Source: Brachypterus glaber
Lineage: Eukaryota > Arthropoda > Insecta > Coleoptera > Kateretidae
Length of the DNA stretch: 64,000 bases
NCBI GenBank assembly: GCA_958510825.1
Contig: OY294049.1
Location: 30,346,774 to 30,410,773 of the forward strand
Direction: 5' to 3'
Shown: positions 21,194 to 31,527 of the stretch, piece by piece
Layout of the letters: every line of letters starts with the position of its first letter
Numbering within the stretch: position 1 is the stretch's first letter
Notes under the pieces: model-generated
The model's input: the letters and a program-made list of their open reading frames with translations, nothing else
The model's database searches: none
Told to the model about the DNA's origin: nothing
Position numbers and translations under genes: made by a program

Positions 21194-22308
21194 GTTGGAA
21201 TGATGTATCTTCTCTTTCAAAATATAATTCTATTTTAAGAGAAACCCTTCAACATATATCAAATAGTAATATGAACGAAACTGCATGGCTACAGAGCACA
21301 TTGCCTACCAAACTTGGCGGTCTAGGTATCAGAGATTCCTCCACCCTTTGTTTTTCCGCATTTCTTGGATCTATCAGCGACGTCTCATATTTACTTGAAC
21401 AAATTCTTCCCCAAAGCATATTATCTTCTTTGGATTTAGATTTTAATCTGGCTTTAAATTCGTGGCGCGATCTTTATATGCTTGAAGATATTCCGGATGA
21501 GATGCCAAAGAGACAGAAAGATTTTGATGTAATTTATTGTCAAGTCCTCCTCGATGATCTTTTCTTAAGATGTCAAAATTCCAAAGACAAAGCGCGTCTT
21601 TTGGCTCTTCAAGCTCCAGAAAGTAGTGACTGGCTAAATGCATTTCCTTCTGCGTCTCTAGGGAATTTTTTAGATAATTCCACTTTTCGTATTTCCATCG
21701 CCCTGAGAGTTGGTCTTCCTGTGTGTCAACAGCACACATGCACTTGTGGCGAAACAGTAGATACTTATGGCCTTCACGGGTTAAGCTGCAAAAAAAGTAC
21801 AGGTCGTCTGTCGAGGCACAGTATGATCAACGATATTGTCAAGCGAGCTCTCATTACAGCGAAAATTCCCGCTGTTTTGGAGCCGCTTGGCATTTGTCGG
21901 AGTGATGGAAAGCATGTAGATGGGATATCTATGATTCCCTGGAGAGCCGGCAAGGCACTACTCTGGGATGCTACGTGCAGGCACACCTTAGCGGATTCCT
22001 ACGTCAACCAAATGTCGGGAAAAGCGGGTGCGGCTGCACGAATAGCGGAAAATAATAAGCTCAAAAAATACGAAGAGCTAAAGGATCGCTTTGTCTTTGT
22101 ACCCTTTGCGGTGGAAACGTTTGGTCCTTGGAGTGATGAAGCTAAAGAGCTTATTACTAAAATTATTAAAAGCATACAATGCAAAAATTCTAAAAGCTTT
22201 ATCACTCAGAGGGTTAGCGTAGCCATCCAAAGGGGAAATGCGGCTTCAGTACTAGGTACCTTAAAAGATGAGTCAGGTTTGGGTGAAATTTTTTATATCA
22301 ATTATTAA
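21194..22308 (+). CDS. Retrotransposon C-terminal domain, copy 2 (tandem duplicate)
   Basis: This is a direct duplicate of 19,961-21,193 with period 1,233 bp, >97% similar by eye. Differences include A/S, V/D and H/L substitutions and a GEIFYINY end. The open frame of 377 codons starts at 21,175, but the first residues come from copia DNA (TTTTATCATCAG), so the true homology begins at CWNDVSS. The same zinc-binding and DG/WDAT endonuclease-like motifs are intact. It lacks the RT and cannot be autonomous. Confidence 0.88.
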
Positions 22309-22383
22309 TTTCTATGTATTTTTTTTTAATTTTAATTTATAAGTTATATTTATTTTATATTACCAATATTTTTATGTACACCG

Positions 22384-22800
22384 TTATATATGGTTATAAA
22401 TCATTATTTTGATTTTACCATCAGATTGTTTACGATTAGGACATTTTGCCCTATAATGACTGAATTGTTTACACTTAAAACATTGTACACCTTTTTCGAC
22501 ATTAGTAACATTTTTGTCACCAAGATTACTACCGCCTGCATTGCTGCCACCATTACCAGTATTACCAGTATTACCGCCAAAACTACGTTTACCATGTTGC
22601 CAATTTGCTTTACTGGCAAATGCACTGTTTGCATTTTCACCTGTAGAATTAGCTCCCATATCCAATAGTTTTGTTTTAATACTGGCCATCGAACACTCAA
22701 GCATTACATCACAACAATGTTAATGCTTGAGTGTTCGATGACCATTATCATTGGTTCGAACCTCTCGGAGAGCCCTGCCAACAAAATAGATCCTACTATT
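22384..22800 (-). pseudogene. Copia gag fragment, right arm
   Basis: The minus-strand ORF (22,704-22,384) encodes the Gag C-terminus with a complete CCHC knuckle CFKCKQFSHYRAKC (C-x2-C-x4-H-x4-C), preceded by a Gly/Asn-rich linker. It is the inverted partner of 12,590-13,000, including the mini-palindrome built on ATGCTTGAGTGTTCGATG (22,683-22,745) and the ATCCCTGCCA boundary. The retroelement 3' tail is inserted just downstream of the knuckle, at GATTTTACCATCAG. Confidence 0.9.
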
Positions 22801-22829
22801 TCATCCCTGCCATCTAAAAGGCTTGACCA

Positions 22830-23274
22830 ATTAGAACGCAAAATTTTTAACTTAAGCTCAGTAGTCGAGATAGTCTCAGTTTAACATTGGTGCAAGTGGT
22901 TCTAAAATCTTAAATTTCTCAAGGTTTAGAATTGTCAACGTGGTACGGCGGCAGTGTGCGTAGTTTTTAGTACCTATGCTTCGGAAAAAAAGTGCTCGGT
23001 ATCAAAAAGTTAAGAATTATTTTTAGTTTTGACAGGAAAATTGTTCGGTTCTATGGATATTCCATAAAACCTGCAGTGACTCAGTTGCGAATGTGTGGTA
23101 AAAGGTAAAAGTGGTAAAAGTGGTAAAAATATTTAAAAAAATCGATTAATTGTATTAAAAAATTGATCTTTAAAAGAATGGACCTTTAAAATAATCGAAA
23201 CATGCATGCTTGCATGCATGCAAAGTTAGCATGGCTATTTAAAGCACGTTAAAAATCGGATGCTCACACATTAA

Positions 23275-23314
<40 letters not shown>

Positions 23315-23555
23315 AACAAAAAAAAAACATAGGCTTTTTGCATTTCGTTGTGTTTATAAACTTAATCGATATGTAAATTATTTTAAAATTTCCGGTACTG
23401 AACGTTGTTTTCGTTTTCTTGGGGTTTCAATTTTTTTGAATGATCAAAATGATCAAAATTTGCGTTACTTAATACTTGAAGGTTCCCTTCTATATAAATT
23501 TGTTTCGTGAAAAAAATAATCAACTTTTTTTAAATGTCCTTCTGTCCGATGTCAT
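22830..23555 (-). repeat. Block B of large inverted duplication (right arm)
   Basis: Inverted, diverged copy of 8,923-9,770, running from a degenerate GGTGCAAGTGG MITE end to TCCGATGTCAT. Includes an AAT/ATA microsatellite at 23,276-23,308. No genes. Confidence 0.85.
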
Positions 23556-24129
23556 GATTTTTGTGAACAGGATAACTCAAGAACGAATAATCCAATCGAC
23601 TTGTAGTTTTCAGGAAAAATTAAGTTCTACGAGGGGAAGATATTTATTGTTTTTGAAAGTAATCCCCATAAAACAAAAAAGTTATGAATAGTTAAACTTT
23701 TAAAAAATCGAATAAAGCTGAAAGAAATTTCCGATCAACTTAACTTTTTCAGGAAAAAATACTTTTGGAGCTTTCTTCGTCAGATCATCATTATGTGTCC
23801 AAACGGGCAAAAAAGTGTTTTTAATTATTTTTTTTAATAAAATTAATTTTTGGAAGAAGTATTTTGCTAAATAAGCAATTTTTTGTAAAGTGGGGTGTTC
23901 CAAACAAAAAAATACTATACAGGGTGTCCCAGTATTAAAAAAAATCTTTTTTAGCTTTTATTTATATTTTTTTGCATCGAAATTAATTAAATATATTAAA
24001 CAGTAATTAATTAAAGTAAACTACTATTTATACATTGTCAATGATTGCATAAAAAAATCTGTCTGTCTGTCCGGGAAACTTGTGACTACGATAAAGATCT
24101 GGGCCTTAAACTCGAAATAATTCCTTGCT
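23556..24129. other. AT-rich spacer between blocks B' and A'
   Basis: Contains the recurrent GAATAATCCAATCGACTTGT / AGGAAAAATTAAGTTCTAC motif (also at 46.66 and 47.3 kb, inverted) and a CTGTCTGTCTGTCC run near 24,060. No credible gene. Confidence 0.6.
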
Positions 24130-25150
24130 TTGGCTTACTTTAGTAATTTTCAAAAATTATAACTGCTACATAACTGCAGTTAGGTAGAAGGTGCAAAATA
24201 ATTCTTCTAGAGCATTTCATTTAAAATTAATCTCCTTTAGGTAAAAATAAAAGTTTTAAAGATATTCCGTTAAAACCCAATTTTAAAATTAGGTGCTTTA
24301 GGAGCCACTAAAAAAATTGCAAGGCCCCTAAAGCGGTAAACTATTCTTTATCCTGTTCCCTGCCAGAAAATTAGTAAATTAAGCTAAAGTTTACCTAGGA
24401 ATAAATTAATTCGAGGTCAAAGTCTATGGTGACTGTAGCATACAACAAAAAAAGACGTCAGAGGAAGTCGGAGCCCAAAACTTATAGAACATTTTCTTCT
24501 TGAAAATTTAAATTTATACAGGGTGCCCTGAAATGATGAGGAGGATGATTCTACATCAGAAAATATAACAAAAAGTTCCTATAAACATATGTCTAAATAT
24601 GCGTAGTAAGGGAGCTAAGCTTCTTAGAAAGGGGCTAAAAAATTCGGTTTTTATTTAATAACTCAGGAACCCTTTAAGATATATCAACGAGGTTTCGCTA
24701 GGTTCACTTGAACTAATCTTAATAAGGCCCATCTTTTTATTTTATTGTACTTATTTTAACCAGGGGTGTGCGAAATGGGGACACATCAATTTTTTGTTCC
24801 AAACTTTTTTCTGTGTAACTTTTTTGTGATTTTATTTTTTGAATATTATTCCTCCGGTCAAAATACATAAAAAGGTAGTCCTGTTGTAATATTGTAGGAT
24901 ATATAAGAATAAGAAGATTCAGGGCCGTAACTAGGGGGGGCAGGGAAACTAAACCCCCCCCCCCCCCTGGGCTTGATTTGAGCCCCCTGAAATTTTCGCT
25001 GAGCTCCCCCTGGTATTTTGCTCTCCAATTTTTTTTTGCAGGGGCGTCAAGATTGGTAGAAACCGTCAGGGAGAAAGCTTTTTTTTTGGTAGAAACTATC
25101 AGGGACAAAGCTTTTTTTCATGAAGGTATTTTTTTTGTAGGGGCCCAAAG
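24130..25150 (-). repeat. Outer block A of large inverted duplication (right arm)
   Basis: Inverted partner of 1-1,060. Contains CAGGGCCGTAACTAGGGGGG, the start of the same unit found complete at 48.15 kb. Further units with AAACCGTCAGGGA continue to ~25,270. Confidence 0.85.
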
Positions 25151-25483
25151 TTTTGGTTGAAACCGTCAGGGACAAGGCTTTTTTTAATTTTAATTTTTGG
25201 GCGCCATATTTTTTTTGAAGGGGTGCCAAGTTTTGGTTGAAACCGTCAGGGAAAAACCTTTTTTTTTTAGGTTGCCTAGATTTTTTTCTGGACCCTGAGG
25301 GTCTTATTAGTTCACGTACAAAACCTCGTTGCTATATCTCAAATAGTTCCTGAGTTATTAAATCAAAACCAATTTTTTTAGCCACTTGCAAAGGAACTTT
25401 TTGTCATATTTTCTGATGTAGAATCACCCCCCGAGTTTTTTGGACACCCTGTATACACTTTTTATTTATTGAATAAAATATTA

Positions 25484-27296
25484 AAAACCAAATTGTTTTA
25501 CGTTACTTACTACCCAAGCGATAATATAAGATGTTTTTTATAAATATGGCAAATTTCAATACAAACGGGCTTGTATTTACTGAAAAATTACACATTTTGT
25601 TAAATGTGTTAAAAAAAATTTTTTTTTCAGGTCACCGTACCGGATGTCCCAGCTTTCTGTCAAAGTAAGATATTAGTTGTTTGTTAAATATTTTTAAGGA
25701 CTTTTGGTAAGTATTCTTATAGGGAGTTTACAGGTACATCTTTGGAAAATATAACACTTTTCTCAAAAATGGTAAGGGATATTAAAAATAATCAAAAACC
25801 GTGTTTTATAGTCTCACCTGTACTACAAGTTAAATACGGAATGACGCTTTCATAATAATACTCGTTGGCCCTGTGGCGACCTATATTTTTTCTCCATTGC
25901 TTGACTATGGCAATTTTCTCGTTACAATCGAAATAACTCAAAAACTATTGGAGATAGATATAGGTTGTTTATATAAAAAGATTTGGAATTTGATGCAGAA
26001 TTTACAAGCGCATAATTGCAGCTCTCTGTGCAGGAGTTTGTTTTGATATTTTCGTTTGGTTGAGACTTTTTTTTTAATGAGGGGGCCTTGGTTTACGTTA
26101 ACGTTGGTTTGGCTTCTGTTTGGTGTTTTTTTTTGTAAAAAAATGTTTTTTATTTAAAATAAAAAAGGGCCAGTTTATCAAAAAGCGGCATAAAAAGCTG
26201 CAGAATTTAAAAATCATAATATATACAGGGTGATCCATAAAAAAAATATATGTTGTGCATGTACCATTTTTCTGGCACCCCCTGTACTATTGAAAATATT
26301 TTCCAAAGATGTACCTGTTACAATAGTTAACAAACAACTAACATCTAGATGTAAAAGTAAGCTTACTTTGACAGATAGCTGGGACACTCGGTATATGGTT
26401 TAGTGCTCATTTACAAAAAAAAAAACATTTAAGACAAATAAACTTTTTTAGGTAGAAAAAGTTTAATAAATTATTTAAAGTTAGAATTAACCCATATATT
26501 AAAGGTAAAAACAACCATTTAAAAACATTTTCCTGTTTGGACACAAAGTGCAGCTCCCGACCTTCATCTCTATGATTTTGCTCAAATTTGGCACATCCTC
26601 ATCAAATAGGGTCTAGATTACTAGATTTTGCTAAAAACGACTAGTTTTAGATATATTAGGGGAGCTCGTTTTTGACGTTTTTTAAAATTCCAAAAACATG
26701 ATTTACATAAATCTAAATATCAGGACTTATGTAAAAGATAAAAAGATATTTTTGCCAGATATCAAAAGAAGATTAAATTTCAGTCTTAACCAAGAAAAAT
26801 TTTTACCATTAATTTCATTACAATATGGCGGAGTACTAGATACAACTTTGACACTTGTAGAAATTATGGCAAAAAATATCCTATAGAGGTACAATAGTTA
26901 TTGACTATAGTCAATACTGAAAATTTGTTGTGGTTTCAGAAACTATTTTTTTTATCAAAATAGGCCTTGAATTTAATAGGTACTACGTATGTGCCAAAAT
27001 TTTGCAACAATTTAACAAAGCTCTCTTCAACCCCCACCCCATAAAATAACCCTCCAAATGTATTAAATGTTTCCAAAATCTCTTAGGGGTGATCAGATCT
27101 CGTCAAAATAATGGCACAAGTTCATATAATCTTTTTGGCTGAGGACCCCCTAGTCTCATATATTCGCCTCCCAAGATGAAATAATCAAAATTGCTCATAG
27201 AATGCAAAAAAAGTGATCAAAAGTTTAAAATTTGTAACCCTAAAAAACTTATGGGTCTGGAACCATAACGGAACTCCGTCCCTGTCTTTTCTGATA
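25484..27296 (+). repeat. 2.1-kb direct repeat, copy 1, first part
   Basis: Matches 39,363-40,682 and 42,744-43,139 in the same orientation, starting at TTTTACGTTACTTACTACCC. The copy continues at 31,528-31,814 after a retrotransposon insertion. Includes CCGTACCGGATGTCCCAGC and a near-inverted counterpart at 26,380 (GATAGCTGGGACACTCGG), so the repeat itself has an inverted substructure. No gene; the ORF at 26,698-26,886 is not conserved as an ORF in copy 2. Confidence 0.9.
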
Positions 27297-27398
27297 GTAG
27301 TAGTAGTAGTAGTAGTAGTAAGGGTGGGGAGGCTACAAGCCAGGCAACTAGGCCATTATGGCCCTTTTTGCCAGCCCCGAGCGGTCCCAGCCACACAT

Positions 27399-29633
27399 CT
27401 ACCCTACTCCCTGCCTAAACCTGCCGGACCTCCTTATAAAGGTCGCGATATCTGTCCAGGCAAGGGTACGCAACTCCTCTCTTCGGAGAGTTGCCACTCC
27501 GAAAATCTCCTGTCGTATTCTGCCGAACCGATCGCATTGTCCTAGGAAATGGAAGGGCGATTCTTCGTCTATCCCGCAACCCGAACAGACGGAGTCGTTA
27601 CCGACCTTCATCTTGAACAGGTGCCTTCCTAGTCCACAGTGACCCGTGAGGATCCCTGTGAGTTGGTTGATCGTGGCTCGGCTTCTTCCTAGTAGCCACG
27701 CGGTTTTTGACTTGCTTGGACCGGAAAGGAAGTCCTTTGCCTGTCTGCAGTTCGTGACCGTTGACCAGCTTTCCCTTAGTTTTTCTCCAGCCCACGTGTT
27801 GAGGGCTGATGTGACTTGTTTCCTTGTAATACCAAGCATGGGTTCGGGTCCCATGCACGGAGTCTCGGCTCCGAGCCTGGCAAGTTCGTCTGCCTTCTCG
27901 TTGCCTGTTATCCCGCTGTGTCCAGGGACCCATACAAGGTGGACTCTTTTGTTCCTCGCTAGCTCCTCCAGGGCTTCTATGCATTCCTGCACAAGACTAG
28001 ATCTTGTGCCGGGTGCACTGAGAGCCTTGAGGGCTGCTTGGCTGTCGGAGCAGATGTATACATCTGATCCGTTACTCCCTAGAACCTCTTCGCATCTTGC
28101 CGCTTCCTGTATCGCAAAGACTTCCGCTTGGAATACCGTGGGGTACCTGCCGAGCGAATAGCTCTTTTGAACCCCCGTGTCTTGTACAAAGAAGCCTGCG
28201 CCCGAGCTTTGCGTGCTTTTCATCCGGGAGCCGTCTGTATAGCACACTGTTGCGTTTTGGGCAAAATTAACTTCCTTGTTCTCCCACTCGTGTTTTGTTG
28301 GTATAGTGAGAGAGAATGCTCTGTCAAACCTTAATCGGTCTTCCGCCTCTATCACCTTGATGCTGCTGACAGGTAACTCTACTCTGGCAACATCGGCGAT
28401 TTTTGTATGTCCGTAGACTGCCCCTTCACCCAGCCAGCATCCAACATCTCTCATTCTAAGGTAGCTAGCCAATGCCTCCCTCCTTATCCAGGACGGAAGC
28501 GTTGGCAGCCCCAGTAGAACTTCCAGTGCTGATGTGGGGGTCGTCCTGATTGCGCCGGTGATCCCGAGACACGCTAGTCTTTGGATCTTACTCAGACTCC
28601 GAGCTACTGTGGTTTTGCTGACGCTTGGCCACCATACCACCGAGCCATATTGGACTCTGGGTCTAATGACGGCGGTATAGATCCATAATAGAATCTGTGG
28701 GGTCATGCCCCAGCTTTTTCCCACTGCCCGACGCAAGTGCCAGAAGGTCGCAATCGACTTGTCAATGACTTTGTCTACATGCGCCTTCCAGTTGAGTTTA
28801 CTGTCTAGGGTTACTCCCAAGTACTTGACCTCTTGTGAGAGCACAAGCGGTTTTCCGTACATTTGGGTGGCCCTAAAGTTCTCTATCTTTCTCCTATTGG
28901 TAAAGAGGATAAGCTCAGTCTTTGTTGGGTTGACTGATAAGCCTTTTTCCTCACACCACTCTTCTATTATCCTGCAGGCTGTCTGGATTCTTTCACAGAC
29001 CGTGCCCAAGAACCTTCCAGTGACTAGGACCGTGCCATCATCTGCAAATGCTTGTGCGTATAGCCCAGCGGCCGTCAGCCTCTCTAGGAGACCGTCCATA
29101 ACTAGACACCATAAGTGAGGTGAAAGACAACTGCCCTGTGGACATCCACCCCTCACCCCGATGTCCAGACGACAGTCCCCCAGAGAGGCCATGACATTCC
29201 TCTCTACCAGCGCAGATCTTACCCAACTAACCAGCGCTGGCGGGGTGCCCCTTGCTAATAGCGCATTGCAGATGGTTGACGTTCTTGCCCTGTCGAATGC
29301 TCCCTCTACGTCAAAGAATATGGCCAACGCCCATTCTTTGTGGTGTAATGCCTTTTCGACTCTTCGCACTATAGCGTGGAGGGCCGAGTCTGTCGACCTG
29401 CCTCGCCTATATGCGTGTTGTCCTCTATGGAAAGGAAGCACTCCTTCCATCAGGTACCGGTCCACTATCTTTTCCAGCGTTTTCAGCAGGAAAGATGTAA
29501 GGCTTATTGGTCTGAAGGATTTGGCGGTTGTGTAATCCTTCCTCCCCGGTTCGGGGATGAAAACCACTCTCGCCCTCCTCCATTCCTTTGGAACATATCC
29601 CAGCGCCAGGCTGGCCTTAAAGATCCTCTTCAC
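27399..29633 (-). CDS. Reverse transcriptase-RNase H polyprotein (ORF2, 3' part)
   Basis: A 744-codon open frame. The RT core has FFDVEGAFD (106-114), CPQGSCLSP (164-172) and the catalytic box FADD (196-199). The thumb follows with KYLGVTLDSKLNW (270-282). RNase H spans ~465-590 with catalytic Asp467 (YTDGS), Glu504 (QAEVFA), Asp530 (CSDSQAA) and a GHSGITGNEKAD motif near 571-582. A CCHC-type motif C-x2-C-x8-H-x4-C ends the protein (683-700). All key residues are present, so this half is apparently intact. The apparent start Met is internal; the frame continues from the endonuclease ORF through a frameshift near 29,700. Confidence 0.95.
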   Translation of the reverse strand: MKRIFKASLALGYVPKEWRRARVVFIPEPGRKDYTTAKSFRPISLTSFLLKTLEKIVDRYLMEGVLPFHRGQHAYRRGRSTDSALHAIVRRVEKALHHKEWALAIFFDVEGAFDRARTSTICNALLARGTPPALVSWVRSALVERNVMASLGDCRLDIGVRGGCPQGSCLSPHLWCLVMDGLLERLTAAGLYAQAFADDGTVLVTGRFLGTVCERIQTACRIIEEWCEEKGLSVNPTKTELILFTNRRKIENFRATQMYGKPLVLSQEVKYLGVTLDSKLNWKAHVDKVIDKSIATFWHLRRAVGKSWGMTPQILLWIYTAVIRPRVQYGSVVWWPSVSKTTVARSLSKIQRLACLGITGAIRTTPTSALEVLLGLPTLPSWIRREALASYLRMRDVGCWLGEGAVYGHTKIADVARVELPVSSIKVIEAEDRLRFDRAFSLTIPTKHEWENKEVNFAQNATVCYTDGSRMKSTQSSGAGFFVQDTGVQKSYSLGRYPTVFQAEVFAIQEAARCEEVLGSNGSDVYICSDSQAALKALSAPGTRSSLVQECIEALEELARNKRVHLVWVPGHSGITGNEKADELARLGAETPCMGPEPMLGITRKQVTSALNTWAGEKLRESWSTVTNCRQAKDFLSGPSKSKTAWLLGRSRATINQLTGILTGHCGLGRHLFKMKVGNDSVCSGCGIDEESPFHFLGQCDRFGRIRQEIFGVATLRREELRTLAWTDIATFIRRSGRFRQGVG

Positions 29634-31029
29634 GCTGGGAAGAATGATCTCTATGCCCGCCTGGAGTAGTGCTGGGATTATGCCATCCGGTCCTGCTGCC
29701 TTTCACCGCCCATTTGATCGCGCCGTCTTTGATAACCTCCTCGGCCAGTTGCCGGTCCCCTCCTGGGAGGGGACCCTGCTCTACCTCGGGGTTATCTTGT
29801 TCGACGCTTTCACCGGGAAAGTAAGTCTCCAGCAGTAGTCTTAAGGACTCTTCGCTGGAGGTGGTCCAACTCCCATCTTGTCTCTGTAGCGAGCCTACCG
29901 ATTTATTAGACGTGCCGCTAAGAATTTTCATCAGCCTTGCAGAATCCGACAGTGACTCCATGTCTCCGCAGTATTTCCTCCAGCTTTGTTTCTTGCTTCG
30001 TCTAAGCTCCTTTTTAAAATTACTTCTCACCCCTCTATACCTATCCCATGAGGACTCTGTGTCTTCCCTAAAGACTTGGTTGAATGCCCGCCTACACTCC
30101 TTGCGGAGGGTGTCCAGCGTGCCATTCCACCATGGGACCTTTCGGTCCTTGGCCTCCCTGAGTGGACAAGCCTCCTCATAAGCTGAGATTATGGTATTAT
30201 TTAGAGTGGCGACCTCTTTGTCTAATTGTTCCTCTGTGAGTATCTCACTGTCTGAATCCCAGTTATGACTTTTGAGCTGGGAGAGGTAATTCTCCCAGTC
30301 CGTTGCCCTTGGGTTTCTTTTCATGATTGGATCGGGTTTGTCCGACCTTAACTCAAATCTTACCATTCGATGGTTCGACATGGTTATGTCCGACGACACC
30401 CTCCAATTCAAAATGTTCTCTGATAGAGTGATAGATACCAGCGTTATATCAATCACCTCCTTTCGGACTCGATTGACAAACGTTGGCTCCTTCCCTCTAT
30501 TCATTATCTCTAAATTGGTCGATGCTAGGTACCCCAACAAGGTTTCTCCCCTAGGGTTTATACCCGTGCTTCCCCACACCACGTGGTGTGCCTTCGCGTC
30601 GCAACCGATAATTACTGGTAGGCGCTGTTCATTCGCGAATTCCACCAGGCGCACTAACTCCCTCGAGGGAAGTACGCCGTCGTACGGCAAATATAAGCTA
30701 CCCACCACCACCTTATGACTAATGCCTCTTACCTTGTGCTCCAGAATAGCTGCCGTTACATCCTTGGTGCCCAGCTGGGTCAATGGAACCACGTTCAGCT
30801 CCTTAGATGCCAGGATACATGTTCTGATGTGTTCGTCCTCTTTGCCAACTATAATTTTATAGCCGGCTGCACCTAACCCCCTTACGTTGTTCCTGTAAAC
30901 ATAAGGTTCCTGTACCAATACGATCTCGCCTACCTTGTTAGCAAGATCGCTCACCAGTTCCCCAGTTGCACTCTTGCTATGCTGTAGGTTGATCTGGCTT
31001 ACCTTTAACGCCGCCATTGATGGGGTCAC
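29617..31029 (-). CDS. APE-type endonuclease domain (ORF2, 5' part)
   Basis: A 470-codon frame beginning MTPSMAALKVSQINLQHS. The apurinic-endonuclease fold is recognisable: QEPY at 40-43, IGCDAKAHHVVWGS at 141-154, IDITL at 193-197, and SNH at 218-220 where SDH is usual. The enzyme nicks target DNA so that reverse transcription can prime from the break. A linker to the RT begins around residue 240. A frameshift near 29,700 moves the reading into the RT frame that starts the downstream ORF; the last ~30 residues here are out-of-frame. Confidence 0.92.
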   Translation of the reverse strand: MTPSMAALKVSQINLQHSKSATGELVSDLANKVGEIVLVQEPYVYRNNVRGLGAAGYKIIVGKEDEHIRTCILASKELNVVPLTQLGTKDVTAAILEHKVRGISHKVVVGSLYLPYDGVLPSRELVRLVEFANEQRLPVIIGCDAKAHHVVWGSTGINPRGETLLGYLASTNLEIMNRGKEPTFVNRVRKEVIDITLVSITLSENILNWRVSSDITMSNHRMVRFELRSDKPDPIMKRNPRATDWENYLSQLKSHNWDSDSEILTEEQLDKEVATLNNTIISAYEEACPLREAKDRKVPWWNGTLDTLRKECRRAFNQVFREDTESSWDRYRGVRSNFKKELRRSKKQSWRKYCGDMESLSDSARLMKILSGTSNKSVGSLQRQDGSWTTSSEESLRLLLETYFPGESVEQDNPEVEQGPLPGGDRQLAEEVIKDGAIKWAVKGSRTGWHNPSTTPGGHRDHSSQREEDL

Positions 31030-31452
31030 TCATGGGTAGGCGCTGTTCATTCGCGAATTCCACCAGGCGCACTAACTCCCTCGAGGGAAGTACGCCGTCG
31101 TACGGCAAATATAAGCTACCCACCACCACCTTATGACTAATGCCTCTTACCTTGTGCTCCAGAATAGCTGCCGTTACATCCTTGGTGCCCAGCTGGGTCA
31201 ATGGAACCACGTTCAGCTCCTTAGATGCCAGGATACATGTTCTGATGTGTTCGTCCTCTTTGCCAACTATAATTTTATAGCCGGCTGCACCTAACCCCCT
31301 TACGTTGTTCCTGTAAACATAAGGTTCCTGTACCAATACGATCTCGCCTACCTTGTTAGCAAGATCGCTCACCAGTTCCCCAGTTGCACTCTTGCTATGC
31401 TGTAGGTTGATCTGGCTTACCTTTAACGCCGCCATTGATGGGGTCACTCATG
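30617..31452 (-). repeat. Tandem 418-bp duplication at the retrotransposon 5' end
   Basis: 30,617-31,034 and 31,035-31,452 are essentially identical. The unit covers the ORF2 start and ~139 codons of the endonuclease. The upstream copy therefore encodes a second, truncated start (156-codon ORF at 30,977-31,447) that is out of register with the main ORF at the junction CATGGGTAGG. Only ~60 bp of GC-rich leader lie between the duplicate and the TSD. Confidence 0.93.
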
Positions 31453-31527
31453 GGGCGTGGTTGGCAAAACTTATGTGGTCCGCTGGGAGCCGCTCGCGCC
31501 CGAGGGGCCGCGGCGTCTTTTCTGATA

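Larger units (their letters stand above)
27297..31514 (-). mobile_element. 4.2-kb APE-type non-LTR retrotransposon with RNase H
   Basis: A minus-strand element flanked by a perfect 13-bp TSD, GTCTTTTCTGATA (27,284-27,296 and 31,515-31,527). The undisturbed site is present once at 43,127-43,139. The order is 5' end near 31,514, endonuclease ORF, RT-RNase H ORF, short 3' UTR and a (TAC)n 3' tail (27,297-27,321). There is no ORF1, so the copy is 5' truncated or rearranged. It is clearly GC-richer than its surroundings. The RNase H plus zinc-finger C-terminus points to the I/R1/LOA side of non-LTR elements rather than jockey or RTE. Confidence 0.95.

Noticed and set aside
20210..22205. Minus-strand and frame-shifted ORFs over the retroelement 3' halves
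   Set aside because: Identical shadows in both tandem copies; real coding signal is the plus-strand frame with zinc and endonuclease-like motifs.
27646..30718. Plus-strand ORFs of 60-171 aa across 27.6-30.7 kb
   Set aside because: Antisense shadows of the GC-rich retrotransposon ORFs on the minus strand.
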